From NCBI RefSeq assembly GCF_001439915.1, contig NZ_LMBW01000008.1:128850-192849 (forward strand): a stretch of 64,000 bases of DNA. The letters are read 5' to 3'. Positions 1-8,147 of the stretch are shown piece after piece (the first letter of the stretch is position 1; every line of letters starts with the position of its first letter). The DNA is from Fredinandcohnia humi (GTDB taxonomy: Bacteria; Bacillota; Bacilli; Bacillales; Bacillaceae_L). Both the position numbers and the translations under genes were made by a program. The notes under the pieces were generated by a model. That model had not been told where the DNA came from, did not search any database, and saw only the letters and a program-made list of their open reading frames with translations.

Positions 1-268
1 TTTTCCAAGCGGAACACGTACGAATGAGCAATCAGCGCTTAAGCAGGGAGCGATTACGATTGCACAACGCAGCAAGGTTCCCGTTGTTCCGGCTGTGTAT
101 ATTGGGCCAAATACAGTTAAGGAATTAATGAAGTTTAAAAAGGCAAAACTGATCTTCGGTGAGCCCATGTTTATTGCATCACCAGACATGGATGCAAAAC
201 ATGCGCGTGAACATTTTACACATGAACTGGAGAGTAGATTTGGGCTGCTTCGTGATGAGTTAAAATAA
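1..268 (+). CDS. plsC: 1-acyl-sn-glycerol-3-phosphate acyltransferase, C-terminal part
   Basis: The reading frame is open from base 2 to a TAA at 266-268, giving 88 residues; the 5' part lies outside the window. The visible part opens with FPSGTRT, the acyltransferase motif III (FPEGTRS type) of the PlsC family, followed by a VPVVPAVYIG strand typical of motif IV. The family transfers an acyl group to lysophosphatidic acid at the inner face of the membrane, making phosphatidic acid. Glu is replaced by Ser in the motif. The HX4D catalytic motif would lie upstream and cannot be seen. A hairpin terminator follows eight bases after the stop. Confidence 0.85.
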   Translation, partial: FPSGTRTNEQSALKQGAITIAQRSKVPVVPAVYIGPNTVKELMKFKKAKLIFGEPMFIASPDMDAKHAREHFTHELESRFGLLRDELK

Positions 269-275
269 GGTAAGC

Positions 276-303
276 AACGCTTGGAGGGGGGGTTCCAAGC
301 GTT
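276..303. terminator. Bidirectional intrinsic terminator
   Basis: A perfect 10-bp stem, AACGCTTGGA (276-285) and TCCAAGCGTT (294-303), has an 8-base G-rich loop and a T-rich flank. It separates the convergent plsC and kinase genes. Confidence 0.85.
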
Positions 304-864
304 TTATAATTGAAATTTGTCCTTGATCATTTTGGCAACTTCTTCAGCGCTTAGGTTTGTATTGTCTATCCTCAGGTAGTTTTCGAACGTTATTTCACCT
401 TCATATGAATTTAAGCGATGCTTTTCCATTGTTTGTTTTATATCATTTTCAGACCATTCGATGTCGCGTTTCTTTGGTTTGTGTTCCAGTCGATTTGGCG
501 TTTTATTTCTTTCAAGTCTTTCTTCCAAGTCTGCCTCAAGTTCCACATAGTAAACAGTGGCCCCTCTTGATTCAAAGAGGTCAGAAAGTTCCTTCACATA
601 CTCCCAATCTGATTCGAGGTTAAACATCCAGACGTAAGTAAAAATCATGCCGTACAGATCACTTTTGGAAACCTCATCAAAGATTTCCTGACGAAACAAT
701 TTGACTAGCCGTTTCCCTTCTTTTGTACTGTAGTCAAAAAAGTGACTGACTAAGTCGATTGTCATATGGTTATGAAAAAGCTTTAAATCTGTTATTTTTG
801 CTAATTCCTGCCCAACCGTCATTTTCCCAACCGCTTGTGGACCAAAGATATGTACAAATTTCAT
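304..864 (-). CDS. P-loop nucleotide kinase-like protein
   Basis: This is a 186-residue protein. It opens with MKFVHIFG and a Walker A loop (GPQAVGKMTVG, about residues 8-18) of the shikimate/adenylate kinase-like P-loop NTPase type. An acidic helix and an Arg-rich segment (ERLERNKTPNRLEHKPKKR) could form the lid. The frame is open another 90 codons upstream, but the ATG at 864 has an AGAGGAAA ribosome site and starts exactly at the first beta strand. The upstream extension would run through the interspersed repeat at 933-1060. The substrate is unknown; small-molecule phosphorylation is inferred only from the fold. The gene stands alone and ends at the shared terminator 276-303. Confidence 0.75.
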   Translation of the reverse strand: MKFVHIFGPQAVGKMTVGQELAKITDLKLFHNHMTIDLVSHFFDYSTKEGKRLVKLFRQEIFDEVSKSDLYGMIFTYVWMFNLESDWEYVKELSDLFESRGATVYYVELEADLEERLERNKTPNRLEHKPKKRDIEWSENDIKQTMEKHRLNSYEGEITFENYLRIDNTNLSAEEVAKMIKDKFQL

Positions 865-932
865 AGTGTTTCCTCTTTTCTTTTGGCTCTTTTCTAAAAG
901 TTTGTTGCTTTCAGATATAAAGTGCAAACCTA

Positions 933-1060
933 GTTGATTGGACCGTAAGTTGGCGACTCCTGCGGGAAAAGCGTGAGACTTGAGACCCCGCAGTAGCGAT
1001 AGCGACGAGGAGGCTCCAGCCACGCCCGCGAAAAAGCGTCCACCTGAAGCGGAAATCAAC
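933..1060. repeat. 128-bp GC-rich Bacillus-type interspersed repeat
   Basis: This segment is much richer in GC than its surroundings and is bounded by inverted termini GTTGATT (933-939) and AATCAAC (1054-1060). Inside, CTGCGGG pairs with CCCGCAG, and blocks such as GACTCCTGCGGG, GAGGAGGCTC and GCGGAAATCAAC are ones I recognise from a repeat widespread in Bacillus intergenic DNA. It has no open frame of its own that I trust. It fills most of the gap between the kinase and the DUF3221 gene. No second copy was found in the window. The rest of the gap, 865-1196, shows only the start region of the lipoprotein gene. Confidence 0.7.
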
Positions 1061-1196
1061 GATAAAAAAACAACAAAGTTTACGAAAACAGTCTTTCTTT
1101 TTGAATATTCTACCATAATTATACAAAATTTCATTCAATATTTTTTGTTCGTAACCTTTTGAACGTAATTCACGCCAAATCCAATGAGGTGACCTT

Positions 1197-1544
1197 ATGA
1201 AGCGGAGTGTTTTTCTTTTCATTTTGCTGCTGGTCGGTTGTGGTACGAGTGGTCAAAATGGTGATGTTGCCGAACTGACCGTAACAGGTTATGTTCTTGA
1301 GGTTGGAGAGCGAATTTTAGTAAATGAAAAAGTAACAGAAGAAGAATTTGAAACGAAAACAGAACAGGAAATCCATGATGAATACTACTATTCAAGTACT
1401 TTCTTCAGTGTTAGTTCTGTCAATCATTCGGTCATTTCAAAGCTTGAGGTTGGTCAAAAGGTAAAGATCGTGGTTGAGGGTGGCATCGCAGAGTCGGCAC
1501 CAGCACAGGCAAAGGCGAGTAAAATTGAGATAGTACAGGAATGA
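1197..1544 (+). CDS. DUF3221-like lipoprotein
   Basis: The product has 115 residues with a lipoprotein signal peptide: KR, a hydrophobic run, then LLVGC with the lipid-modified Cys at about residue 15. The mature part (TVTGYVLEVGERILV ... KLEVGQKVKIVVEGGIAESAPAQAKASKIEI) has the small beta-barrel pattern of DUF3221 proteins of Bacillus (YobA-like), whose function is not known. It should sit on the outer face of the membrane. The start ATG has GAGGTGA upstream. A strong terminator follows the stop directly, so this is a single-gene unit. Confidence 0.8.
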   Translation: MKRSVFLFILLLVGCGTSGQNGDVAELTVTGYVLEVGERILVNEKVTEEEFETKTEQEIHDEYYYSSTFFSVSSVNHSVISKLEVGQKVKIVVEGGIAESAPAQAKASKIEIVQE

Positions 1545-1546
1545 GG

Positions 1547-1575
1547 GCTGCGACTTTTTGTGTCGCAGCTTTTTT
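1547..1575 (+). terminator. Intrinsic terminator of the DUF3221 gene
   Basis: The stem is GCTGCGAC (1547-1554) and GTCGCAGC (1562-1569), followed by TTTTTT. Confidence 0.9.
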
Positions 1576-1597
1576 GAGATTTTCTCAATCCTACTAC

Positions 1598-2827
1598 CTA
1601 AACTTCCACCACTTTTTCCTCTGTAAAATACACTTTTTTCGTTGGCTGAGATACGAGAACAATCACAAAAACAGCAAGCACTACGCTAATTACAGATAAT
1701 GTGACAATTGTGTATCTCAATGGCAGTATGTCACCCATGATTCCAATAAATAACAAGAAAATAACAGACACCGCACTCTGCAGTACACTTACAATACTTG
1801 TGACACGCCCCATAATTTCCACAGGTACATTGTTTTGGTAAAAGGTGTTAAAGCCTGTATTTGAAAAGGCAAAAAAGAAGCCTAAAATGATAAAACCAGT
1901 CGCGGCCATTGCAAAGGAAGATGACAAGGAATATATTAAATAACCCGCTGCAAGCATAAAGAGTCCAATTCCAATAAGAGCGCGAACCGAAAGAAATCTT
2001 GAAATAAAAATAACTAATAAACCTCCAGCAGCATAGCCAATCCCAGTCACGCTTATTAGAAAACTATACTCCACCTCAGTTAGACCAATCACCCTTTGCG
2101 TAAAAACAACCTCCTGGGAATCCATCGCCATTGTAAAAATATCAAATATGATAAAGCTTGAGTATATCATCATCACATACGCCGCCTTTTTTCCAAAGCG
2201 GATGACCACTCGCCAATCTTCTTGTAAATTTTTGAATTGAAGCTTTTCGGCTGAATGCTTTTCTTTGCTATCGATATTTGGCAAAAATACGATGAGAATC
2301 GCTGAAATGACAAAAGAAATTGCATTGCTATAGATGGCTATTTCAAGACTACCAATCATAAAAAACATACCCGCGATGGCTGGGCCTGTAATAAATGCAC
2401 CTGAAGAGACCAAGCTTCTAATCGAATTAAAGGTTTTTCGCTGATCCTTTGGAATAAGGGCTGTTATATAAGTAGTTGATGTCGGGTTAAAAAAGGATTT
2501 GGCAACACTTATGATAAATAACAAAGCATAGATCATCCAGATACTTGGAAGTAGTGGGATGATGGCAACCGCAATGGCTCGAACGATATCGGTGATGATC
2601 ATGATTTTCTTTTTGTTCGAACGGTCGATGATACTCCCAGACCACCCATTTACTAGGATGGATGTGATGGGGCCGACTACCCACAGAGCAGCGACTGCCG
2701 CTGCTGAGCCTGTCATTTTTAAAACCAAAAGATTAATAGCAACTAGATATATAAAATCCCCCAAAGAGGATAATCCCAACCCGGTTAAAAGTAATGCGGG
2801 AAACTTCCATTTTATTAACTTCTTCAT
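1598..2827 (-). CDS. MFS transporter
   Basis: This is a 409-residue integral membrane protein with about 12 hydrophobic segments. It has the MFS loop 2-3 motif (GSIIDRSNKKKIMII, about residues 63-77) and a long central charged loop near 190-205 between the two six-helix halves. The pattern is that of the MFS_3/EntS-like drug or siderophore efflux branch. The start ATG at 2827 has GAGGG upstream. The gene is convergent with the upstream lipoprotein gene and divergent from glutathione peroxidase. The substrate cannot be told from sequence; proton-driven export is the family expectation. Confidence 0.85.
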   Translation of the reverse strand: MKKLIKWKFPALLLTGLGLSSLGDFIYLVAINLLVLKMTGSAAAVAALWVVGPITSILVNGWSGSIIDRSNKKKIMIITDIVRAIAVAIIPLLPSIWMIYALLFIISVAKSFFNPTSTTYITALIPKDQRKTFNSIRSLVSSGAFITGPAIAGMFFMIGSLEIAIYSNAISFVISAILIVFLPNIDSKEKHSAEKLQFKNLQEDWRVVIRFGKKAAYVMMIYSSFIIFDIFTMAMDSQEVVFTQRVIGLTEVEYSFLISVTGIGYAAGGLLVIFISRFLSVRALIGIGLFMLAAGYLIYSLSSSFAMAATGFIILGFFFAFSNTGFNTFYQNNVPVEIMGRVTSIVSVLQSAVSVIFLLFIGIMGDILPLRYTIVTLSVISVVLAVFVIVLVSQPTKKVYFTEEKVVEV

Positions 2828-2964
2828 TTAGATACCCTCATTTTCAAAAGATTTCCTCTCTACTGAATATTACATGAAAGGCTGTTGAAAAAGTAGTCCA
2901 AACTTGAATCTTAAACTTACATCAATTACGATTGGGATAATCCGTACATAAGGGAGTGAGAAAC

Positions 2965-3441
2965 ATGGCAAGTGTGTATAATTTTGATGTAAAAATGGCG
3001 AGTGGGGAAATGAAGTCACTGAAGGAATATGAAGGGAAACCACTTTTAATTGTCAACACAGCAAGCAAATGTGGATTTACGCCGCAATTCAAGGGATTGC
3101 AGGGGCTTTATGAAAAGTATCAAATGGATGGCTTGGTTGTTCTTGGGTTCCCATGTGCGCAATTTGGAAATCAGGAATTCGAAAAAATCGAGGAGACTAC
3201 CTCTTTTTGTGAAACGAATTATGGTGTGACGTTCCCGATGTTTGCAAAAATTGAAGTCAACGGTGACAATGCAGACCCGTTGTTTCAATTTTTAAAGGAC
3301 GAACAAAAAGGAGTATTGTCGAAAGCGATTAAATGGAACTTTACTAAGTTTTTAATAGACCGTAATGGTCAGGTTGTGGAACGATATGCCCCACAAACTG
3401 AGCCGGCTAAAATTGAAGAGGACATCGAAAAGGTGTTATAG
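2965..3441 (+). CDS. Glutathione peroxidase family thiol peroxidase
   Basis: This 158-residue protein carries the GPx thioredoxin fold. The peroxidatic Cys is at residue 36 in NTASKCGFTPQ, the Gln in GFPCAQFGNQ (about 66), and WNF at 124-126. These are the catalytic Cys, Gln and Trp; the usual Asn of FPCNQF is Ala here. Bacterial members usually reduce hydroperoxides with thioredoxin. A GTG three codons upstream keeps the frame open, but AAGGGAG is spaced for the ATG at 2965. A plausible promoter is TTGAAT - 17 bp - TACGAT just upstream. The 3' end overlaps the convergent glycosylase gene by six bases. Confidence 0.92.
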   Translation: MASVYNFDVKMASGEMKSLKEYEGKPLLIVNTASKCGFTPQFKGLQGLYEKYQMDGLVVLGFPCAQFGNQEFEKIEETTSFCETNYGVTFPMFAKIEVNGDNADPLFQFLKDEQKGVLSKAIKWNFTKFLIDRNGQVVERYAPQTEPAKIEEDIEKVL

Positions 3442-3936
3442 ATATTCTTTGATGATTTTCCACTCTTGGAGCTTGCCTTCAAGAGTTTTGTTGTATTTGC
3501 CGGGAACAGGGCTCGTGGACGGAAGCTTAATGACCTCAACTCCTGGAAAGCGATTGAGTCCAATGTATTTTTGATAACTTTTATATGATTTTGTTCCATT
3601 ACAAACGATTAAGCGAAGGCCAGGATTATTTTTAACACAATCCTCAATTTCGTTCGGCTCTTCATTTTTTATATTCGAATCCAAACTGCCTTCCCGTATG
3701 CAGCTATACAACACATCCCAGAGGGCAATATTTTTTTCTTTTAAAAAAGAAATCCTATCCCCGTAGTTTGTTAGTTCGCTTTGATCAAAAAGCATGAACA
3801 TGATTTTCCAAAAATGATTGCGTTTGTTGCCGTAGTACTCTTGTTTCCCCAGTGATTCTACACTTGGCATTGAGCCAAGAATCAAAACCCTTACGTCTTC
3901 ACCGGCGACAGGTTCCAGACCAAAAATTCTTTCCAC
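3436..3936 (-). CDS. DNA-deoxyinosine/uracil glycosylase, UDG family 6 type
   Basis: The protein has about 166 residues. It shows the uracil-DNA glycosylase superfamily motif GSMPSVESL (residues 21-29), YYGNKRNHFW (34-43) and the late LPSTSPVPGKY motif, the set seen in hypoxanthine-DNA glycosylases of family 6. These enzymes excise deaminated bases at the start of base-excision repair. The frame is open to 4044. SD-like AAAGGTG directly abuts the ATG at 3942 but is spaced six bases from the GTG at 3936, so GTG is preferred. The upstream extension would overlap the divergent SRPBCC gene. Confidence 0.85.
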   Translation of the reverse strand: MERIFGLEPVAGEDVRVLILGSMPSVESLGKQEYYGNKRNHFWKIMFMLFDQSELTNYGDRISFLKEKNIALWDVLYSCIREGSLDSNIKNEEPNEIEDCVKNNPGLRLIVCNGTKSYKSYQKYIGLNRFPGVEVIKLPSTSPVPGKYNKTLEGKLQEWKIIKEYL

Positions 3937-3991
3937 AAACATCACCTTTTCTGCTATGTTTAATCTATTAAATGATATGAGGTAATTTATA

Positions 3992-4435
3992 ATGAAACAA
4001 TCAATCGTTATTGAGGCTCCAATTACAGATGTATTTGACTGCATTGCAACCGCTGGTTGTCGTGAAAAATGGTTTCCGAACGTAACTTCTATTCGTTATT
4101 CTAACCCAAATGAAGAGACGAAGACAGGGGCTTCCTTTCAACTGACGGCAGAGGAAGGTACGGAACATGTTTCGTTACAGGGAAGAAATAAGAAAGTCAC
4201 CAGACCCGCCTTCTTCGCGTTCGAACTTGAATCACAAACCTATTTCATGACTTTTTCGTACCACTTGCAGCAGCAGGGTGAACACACCTTGGTCGAGCAA
4301 GAGTCTCAGACCAAGTATTATCGACCTGTTATGAATATCATCGATAAACTTTTTAAAAGTTCAACAAAACAGACTGGTGAATTTGTTCTTAATAATTTAG
4401 CAGATTTTTGTAAAGCAAGGGTGAGACCTGAATAG
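3992..4435 (+). CDS. SRPBCC (START/Bet v 1-like) family protein
   Basis: The product has 147 residues. It begins with the characteristic first strand and ligand-site helix (KQSIVIEAPITDVFDCIATAGCREKWFP), continues through an antiparallel sheet and ends in a long C-terminal helix, the helix-grip fold of SRPBCC proteins. It is probably a cytosolic small-molecule binding protein; the ligand is unknown. The start ATG at 3992 has GAGGTAA upstream. A short inverted repeat, GAGACC/GGTCTC, surrounds the stop codon. Confidence 0.75.
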   Translation: MKQSIVIEAPITDVFDCIATAGCREKWFPNVTSIRYSNPNEETKTGASFQLTAEEGTEHVSLQGRNKKVTRPAFFAFELESQTYFMTFSYHLQQQGEHTLVEQESQTKYYRPVMNIIDKLFKSSTKQTGEFVLNNLADFCKARVRPE

Positions 4436-4456
4436 GGTCTCTTGCCAATATAGCAA

Positions 4457-5260
4457 CTATTCACTTGAAGTATTTTTGTCAGCACCGATAATCGAAGTGA
4501 TTAGATGTAGGGAGTCCCACTCGCCTTCTGATACAAACGTAATTGGGTATTTTTTTCGGAATATCTTTTGATCAATTTCTTCTAAGGAGAATCCTTTTTC
4601 ATCAAGATTTTTCACTTCGCCGCAAAGATTTTCAAGATACTCTAATTTTTGTTGCATTTTCCTTTTCCCATCTTGTATGTATCCGGCATGACAGCAAAAC
4701 ATTGTGCCGAAGTCATGCGTGAGGACCAGTCGGATGGAATCCATAATTTCAGGAATCGATTCAGAGCTCATGATGACTTTTGTTTTTGGGGATACATACA
4801 AATCACCTGAAAACAGGGTTCCCGTTTCTTCATCCAATAGTGCAATATGGTCATCTGCATGGCCTGGCGTATGTAATACTTTCCACTCCTTTTTCCGGGA
4901 ATGAATGGTATCTAAAATCGGAAGTGGTTTAAATTCCCGTCGTTTTCCCCAAATTTCCTGCCGATATTTTGGATACGGTGCTGGTTGTGTGCAGATGTCG
5001 ATACCGAGTGGCGATATATAAATGGGGATGTCTAAATTGTTTTGAATCCACGGAGCTGTCCCGCTGTGGTCTTCATGACTATGCGTTAAGGCAACTACAT
5101 CAAATGAGGCCTCTTTTAAAAAAGGAATAATTCCAGTTTCATAGGTTTGGGCACCTGTATCAACAAGCATTCCATCCGTTACAAAGAAAAATAAATTTGG
5201 TATATTCGGAACCTCCATCTCAACACAAGTAACATTGTCTTTTTCGTATACTTCCAACAA
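4457..5260 (-). CDS. MBL-fold metallo-hydrolase
   Basis: This 267-residue protein has the metallo-beta-lactamase fold signature THSHEDH (residues 59-65). HTPGHADDH, SGDLYV and the late CCHAG supply the remaining metal ligands. The overall form is that of the glyoxalase II-like MBL hydrolases. A C-terminal helical extension (about 205-267) would contact the active site. It starts at TTG 5260, with GGGAGTG nine bases upstream. The substrate is unknown. It is followed closely upstream by the pspC-like gene on the same strand, with about 30 bases between them. Confidence 0.85.
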   Translation of the reverse strand: MLEVYEKDNVTCVEMEVPNIPNLFFFVTDGMLVDTGAQTYETGIIPFLKEASFDVVALTHSHEDHSGTAPWIQNNLDIPIYISPLGIDICTQPAPYPKYRQEIWGKRREFKPLPILDTIHSRKKEWKVLHTPGHADDHIALLDEETGTLFSGDLYVSPKTKVIMSSESIPEIMDSIRLVLTHDFGTMFCCHAGYIQDGKRKMQQKLEYLENLCGEVKNLDEKGFSLEEIDQKIFRKKYPITFVSEGEWDSLHLITSIIGADKNTSSE

Positions 5261-5291
5261 CTTGATTCACACTCCCTTTTCCTATTTAAAA

Positions 5292-5480
5292 TTAATAAAG
5301 AGACTTGGGACTCTCTGACATCGTACTCGCAAGAATAATATAGATTAACAGATTCGCAGGGGATAAAAGAATAAGGATGAGTCTTACCGCAAAAGATGAG
5401 ATACCGAAATACTCTGCGATACCACCGCAAACGCCCATTATGGACTTATCTGTTGATGATTTTCTTAATACTTGGTGCAA
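5292..5480 (-). CDS. PspC domain small membrane protein
   Basis: The product has 62 residues. The PspC signature is clear: a basic start (HQVLRKSSTDKSIMGVCGG), IAEYFGISSFAVRL, and one or two hydrophobic segments (LILILLSPANLLIYIIL). PspC proteins sense or respond to membrane stress, but stand-alone short forms in Bacillus are poorly understood. The start is TTG at 5480, seven bases after GGAAGGGGG. The frame is open further upstream but would run through the terC terminator at 5506-5541. Confidence 0.85.
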   Translation of the reverse strand: MHQVLRKSSTDKSIMGVCGGIAEYFGISSFAVRLILILLSPANLLIYIILASTMSESPKSLY

Positions 5481-5505
5481 TCCAATTCCCCCTTCCTTTT
5501 TAGAA

Positions 5506-5541
5506 AAAGGGTACTTTTCTCTAATAAAGAAAAGTACCTTT
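5506..5541 (-). terminator. Intrinsic terminator behind terC
   Basis: The stem is GGTACTTTTC (5510-5519) and GAAAAGTACC (5529-5538) with T-rich flanks on both strands. It is placed directly after the terC-like gene and before the pspC-like gene. Confidence 0.85.
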
Positions 5542-5550
5542 ATTTTTTGG

Positions 5551-6306
5551 CTATTTCTTATTACTTGGTGCAAACCAACCGAATAGAGCAATACCGACTA
5601 ACACTCCATAGAAAATAAGAGACCACCCGGTACTATGAGGAAAATGTGGATCTAAGAAACCAATATCCTTATGAGCAAGGGTAATAACAGCAAGTTTGAC
5701 ACCGACCCAGGCCACAATGGCATAAGCTGTTGTTTCGAGTGCGGGACGTTTTTCAAGAAGCTGCACAAACCAGGTTGCTGCAAACTTAATTAGGATTAGG
5801 CCAGCAATACCTCCGAGAACAACAACGATGAATTGTCCGCCATCCATTCCACCGAAATTGCCTAGTGGTGAATCTGGAAGACCAAGAGCAATAGCAACTG
5901 CAGCTAAAATTGAATCAATCGCAAAAGCAAGGTCAGCTAAGGCGATTTTCCCTGTTGTCGGCCAAAAACCTTTACCGGCTGCTTCCTTCTCTTCATCCTC
6001 ATGGATATTTTTATTGTCTTTTCCGAATTTTGCCTGTATCACATGCTTTAACCCTAGGAAAAGGAGATAGAGCGCACCTATCGCCTGTATTTGCCACACG
6101 TTTGCGATAAATGATATGGCGAAAAGTGCACCAAACCGGAACACAAAGGCCATTATGATTCCATAATTTATCGCTCTTTTTTTCTGATCTTCTGGTAAAT
6201 GTCTGGCTATAACTGCTAGTACAAGGGCATTGTCAGCTGATAACAATCCTTCCAAGCCGATTAAAATTAATAAAGCCCAAGCATATTCTAGCCAAATTGT
6301 TTCCAT
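5551..6306 (-). CDS. TerC family integral membrane protein
   Basis: This 251-residue protein has the TerC pattern: acidic membrane motif GLLSADNALVLAVIARHLP (about residues 19-37), a second copy LADLAFAIDSILAAVAIAL (about 123-141), and seven or so hydrophobic segments around an acidic loop. Bacillus TerC proteins are linked to metal, notably manganese, export and metallation of secreted proteins. I saw no yybP-ykoY-type manganese riboswitch in the 120 bases upstream. The start ATG has GGAGCGAA upstream, and the gene has its own terminator. Confidence 0.9.
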   Translation of the reverse strand: METIWLEYAWALLILIGLEGLLSADNALVLAVIARHLPEDQKKRAINYGIIMAFVFRFGALFAISFIANVWQIQAIGALYLLFLGLKHVIQAKFGKDNKNIHEDEEKEAAGKGFWPTTGKIALADLAFAIDSILAAVAIALGLPDSPLGNFGGMDGGQFIVVVLGGIAGLILIKFAATWFVQLLEKRPALETTAYAIVAWVGVKLAVITLAHKDIGFLDPHFPHSTGWSLIFYGVLVGIALFGWFAPSNKK

Positions 6307-6429
6307 TCATTTCGCTCCTATCGTGACTAAGAATGTCGTCTAAAATGTCACTAATCATAGATTTTCCCTTAATAGAAGTGCTATCCTTTCAATTTTAAAA
6401 GGGATGTAATTACCAAAAAGAGCGGCAAG

Positions 6430-6621
6430 TTAGTTAAAATATTTGATGCTTAGTCCCAAGTAAATCAATACCGTTACGATGATAAATCCCGAAAAAAATA
6501 ACCCTTTGTTGAGCTTTGACCAGTTTTTCATCCATCCCCATCGTTTCTTATCCACATCCAACCAAAAATAGTCGGCAAAAACAGCTAATACAATAATAAA
6601 AAGTGCAATGAAAGGACCCAT
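6430..6621 (-). CDS. Small two-helix membrane protein
   Basis: The product has 63 residues with two hydrophobic segments (GPFIALFIIVLAVFADYFW and GLFFSGFIIVTVLIYLGL) separated by a basic WGWMKNWSK loop. A GGAGG nine bases before ATG 6621 fixes the start; an ATG five codons earlier overlaps that site. No family is recognised. It heads toward the terC-like gene but is about 120 bases from it. Confidence 0.65.
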   Translation of the reverse strand: MGPFIALFIIVLAVFADYFWLDVDKKRWGWMKNWSKLNKGLFFSGFIIVTVLIYLGLSIKYFN

Positions 6622-6659
6622 TTTTATTGCCTCCATTTACCTACATATCCAATTGATTA

Positions 6660-7175
6660 TTAGTAAACAATATAGTCAGCACCATCATAGAGGAAATTCA
6701 CAATCCAGATGATTCCCATAAATAGGATCCAAGTGAGAAATGGAATGGCAAGGCTCATAAAGGCTTGACTCCATTTATATCGATTCTTCTTGTTTTGCAA
6801 AATGCGGTCTAGTATAAAATACAGGATAGCTGCGCTTAGACTAACCCATTGGAGGATGGAACCGAATAGTAAATGAAAGATGAGGGACAGATAAGTCTCC
6901 GTTCGTTTCATCGTGTTTTTCGCAATGAGTCCTGATAGAAAGTCGCTAATGATTGATGTTACCGTTCCGTAAACGAAGATGACTGGAAAGCTGTATATGA
7001 GGTAGAATGGCACTGATCCTGTAAAATTCCAAAAATAGTCTTTTATGGAGTTAATTTCACTCCCAAATGGGCTTGGAACAAATAAACCAAGTAGGACCGC
7101 AAATAGGGCACCTGTGATCGAAGCTGTAAGTAGTTTTCTAGGTAATATGTGATTTATTTTTTCGATAAATGTCAA
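6660..7175 (-). CDS. Hypothetical membrane protein
   Basis: The product has 171 residues with about five hydrophobic segments (near 15-35, 55-80, 92-122 and 140-165), including ALFAVLLGLFVPSPFG and a conserved-looking FPVIFVYGTVTSIISDF. It starts at TTG 7175 after GGAGCGGAT. Two genes of similar character follow upstream on the same strand (7216-7638 and 7651-7971), suggesting a small unit of membrane proteins. I do not recognise a family. Confidence 0.6.
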   Translation of the reverse strand: MTFIEKINHILPRKLLTASITGALFAVLLGLFVPSPFGSEINSIKDYFWNFTGSVPFYLIYSFPVIFVYGTVTSIISDFLSGLIAKNTMKRTETYLSLIFHLLFGSILQWVSLSAAILYFILDRILQNKKNRYKWSQAFMSLAIPFLTWILFMGIIWIVNFLYDGADYIVY

Positions 7176-7215
7176 ATTTCATCCGCTCCATCCAAAAATT
7201 ACCTTTGTTTTGAGC

Positions 7216-7638
7216 TTAACACAGTGTTCCGACTAATACAACGATAGAAATCCCAATGACCACCCAGAAATTACGGCTTTTGAATATATTTCTATTCATT
7301 GAGGGAGCATCGTGGACATAGACTGCCTTGACATAGTGGTCATCTTCCGTTTCCACTGCAATAGCTTCATTAACCTGAATCCCCTCAATTTTAAAATATC
7401 GAGTTCCACTCTCATAGTAGTTTGATGCATTTCCGTAATAGTCACCGCTATACTCATCCGCTTGTGTTTCCACTTTTCCAATCATGTTTTCTAACTCGGT
7501 ATGCTTGAGTACTATTTCTTCTTTAACCTCATAAACTTTTCCATCATGTACAACAAAGAAATACGCCCAGCTAAGAGCGCCCGTAGTGGTTGTATTTAGC
7601 AATAAAAATACGATTGTTAAACAAATAATTTTTTTCAT
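7216..7638 (-). CDS. Hypothetical membrane-anchored protein
   Basis: The product has 140 residues with a signal-type N-terminal hydrophobic segment (ICLTIVFLLLNTTTTGALSWAYFFV). An acidic extracytoplasmic domain (about 30-118) is rich in Tyr and Glu, and a second hydrophobic segment lies near the C-terminus (FWVVIGISIVVLVGTL). ATG 7638 has GGAGAAC upstream. It lies 12 bases from the next upstream gene, so they are probably co-transcribed. Function unknown. Confidence 0.6.
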   Translation of the reverse strand: MKKIICLTIVFLLLNTTTTGALSWAYFFVVHDGKVYEVKEEIVLKHTELENMIGKVETQADEYSGDYYGNASNYYESGTRYFKIEGIQVNEAIAVETEDDHYVKAVYVHDAPSMNRNIFKSRNFWVVIGISIVVLVGTLC

Positions 7639-7650
7639 ATTAGTTCTCCA

Positions 7651-7971
7651 TTAATTTAATAAACCTAAATAATACAAAACAAAATACATTCCAAAACAGA
7701 GGATAGAACCAACCAAAAAAGGACTTATTTTTAAGGTCATTTTCTCGTGCTGCGGTTTGTAGCTCCCCAGTAGCATATCAAAAACGGCTACTTGACCACT
7801 TTTCGATAGAACATCCCCAGTGGAACTTATTAAAAATGCAAAAATGGTGAAGATACAGGAGCCAAGGAACATGGTGTTGACGAGGTTTGTATCAAAAAAC
7901 AGCGATATACCATAAAGCACGCTTAACTCGATAACTAACACTAAAAAAACAAGAATCATATATTTTTTCAA
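7651..7971 (-). CDS. Hypothetical multi-pass membrane protein
   Basis: The product has 106 residues with three or four hydrophobic segments (MILVFLVLVIELSVLYGIS, MFLGSCIFTIFAFLIS, and a C-terminal GSILCFGMYFVLYYLGLL). The frame is open to 8004, but GGGAGTG is spaced for the TTG at 7971, giving a protein that starts MKKYMILVF. First gene of the small membrane-protein unit 7971 to 6660. Family not recognised. Confidence 0.6.
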   Translation of the reverse strand: MKKYMILVFLVLVIELSVLYGISLFFDTNLVNTMFLGSCIFTIFAFLISSTGDVLSKSGQVAVFDMLLGSYKPQHEKMTLKISPFLVGSILCFGMYFVLYYLGLLN

Positions 7972-8049
7972 AGAACCCACTCCCTTCATTATACATTTAC
8001 GCATGATATTAACAGAAGTTTCAGTTTTTTGTTTTTTTCCATAAAAAAG

Positions 8050-8079
8050 AAGCGATGATCTTATTGTCGATCAACGCTT
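8050..8079 (-). terminator. Intrinsic terminator of the sigma/DUF3600 operon
   Basis: The stem is AAGCGATGATC and GATCAACGCTT, followed on the minus strand by TTTTTT. It belongs to the recurring AGCGTTAATC-type terminator family of this window. Confidence 0.85.
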
Positions 8080-8147
8080 ACGAAATTCTTCAGAACCACT
8101 TGTTCAAAATATGTGAAAAAGTCTCCTGAAGTAGAAGTACTATTTAT

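Noticed and set aside
980-1162. Plus-strand frame of about 60 codons over the GC-rich repeat
   Set aside because: It is made of repeat sequence, has no ribosome site and gives a low-complexity product.
3436-3441. Six-base overlap of convergent glutathione peroxidase and glycosylase genes as an error
   Set aside because: Both proteins end naturally; short convergent overlaps are common.
5551-6430. Possible yybP-ykoY manganese riboswitch upstream of terC
   Set aside because: The 120-base leader shows none of the conserved elements of that riboswitch.
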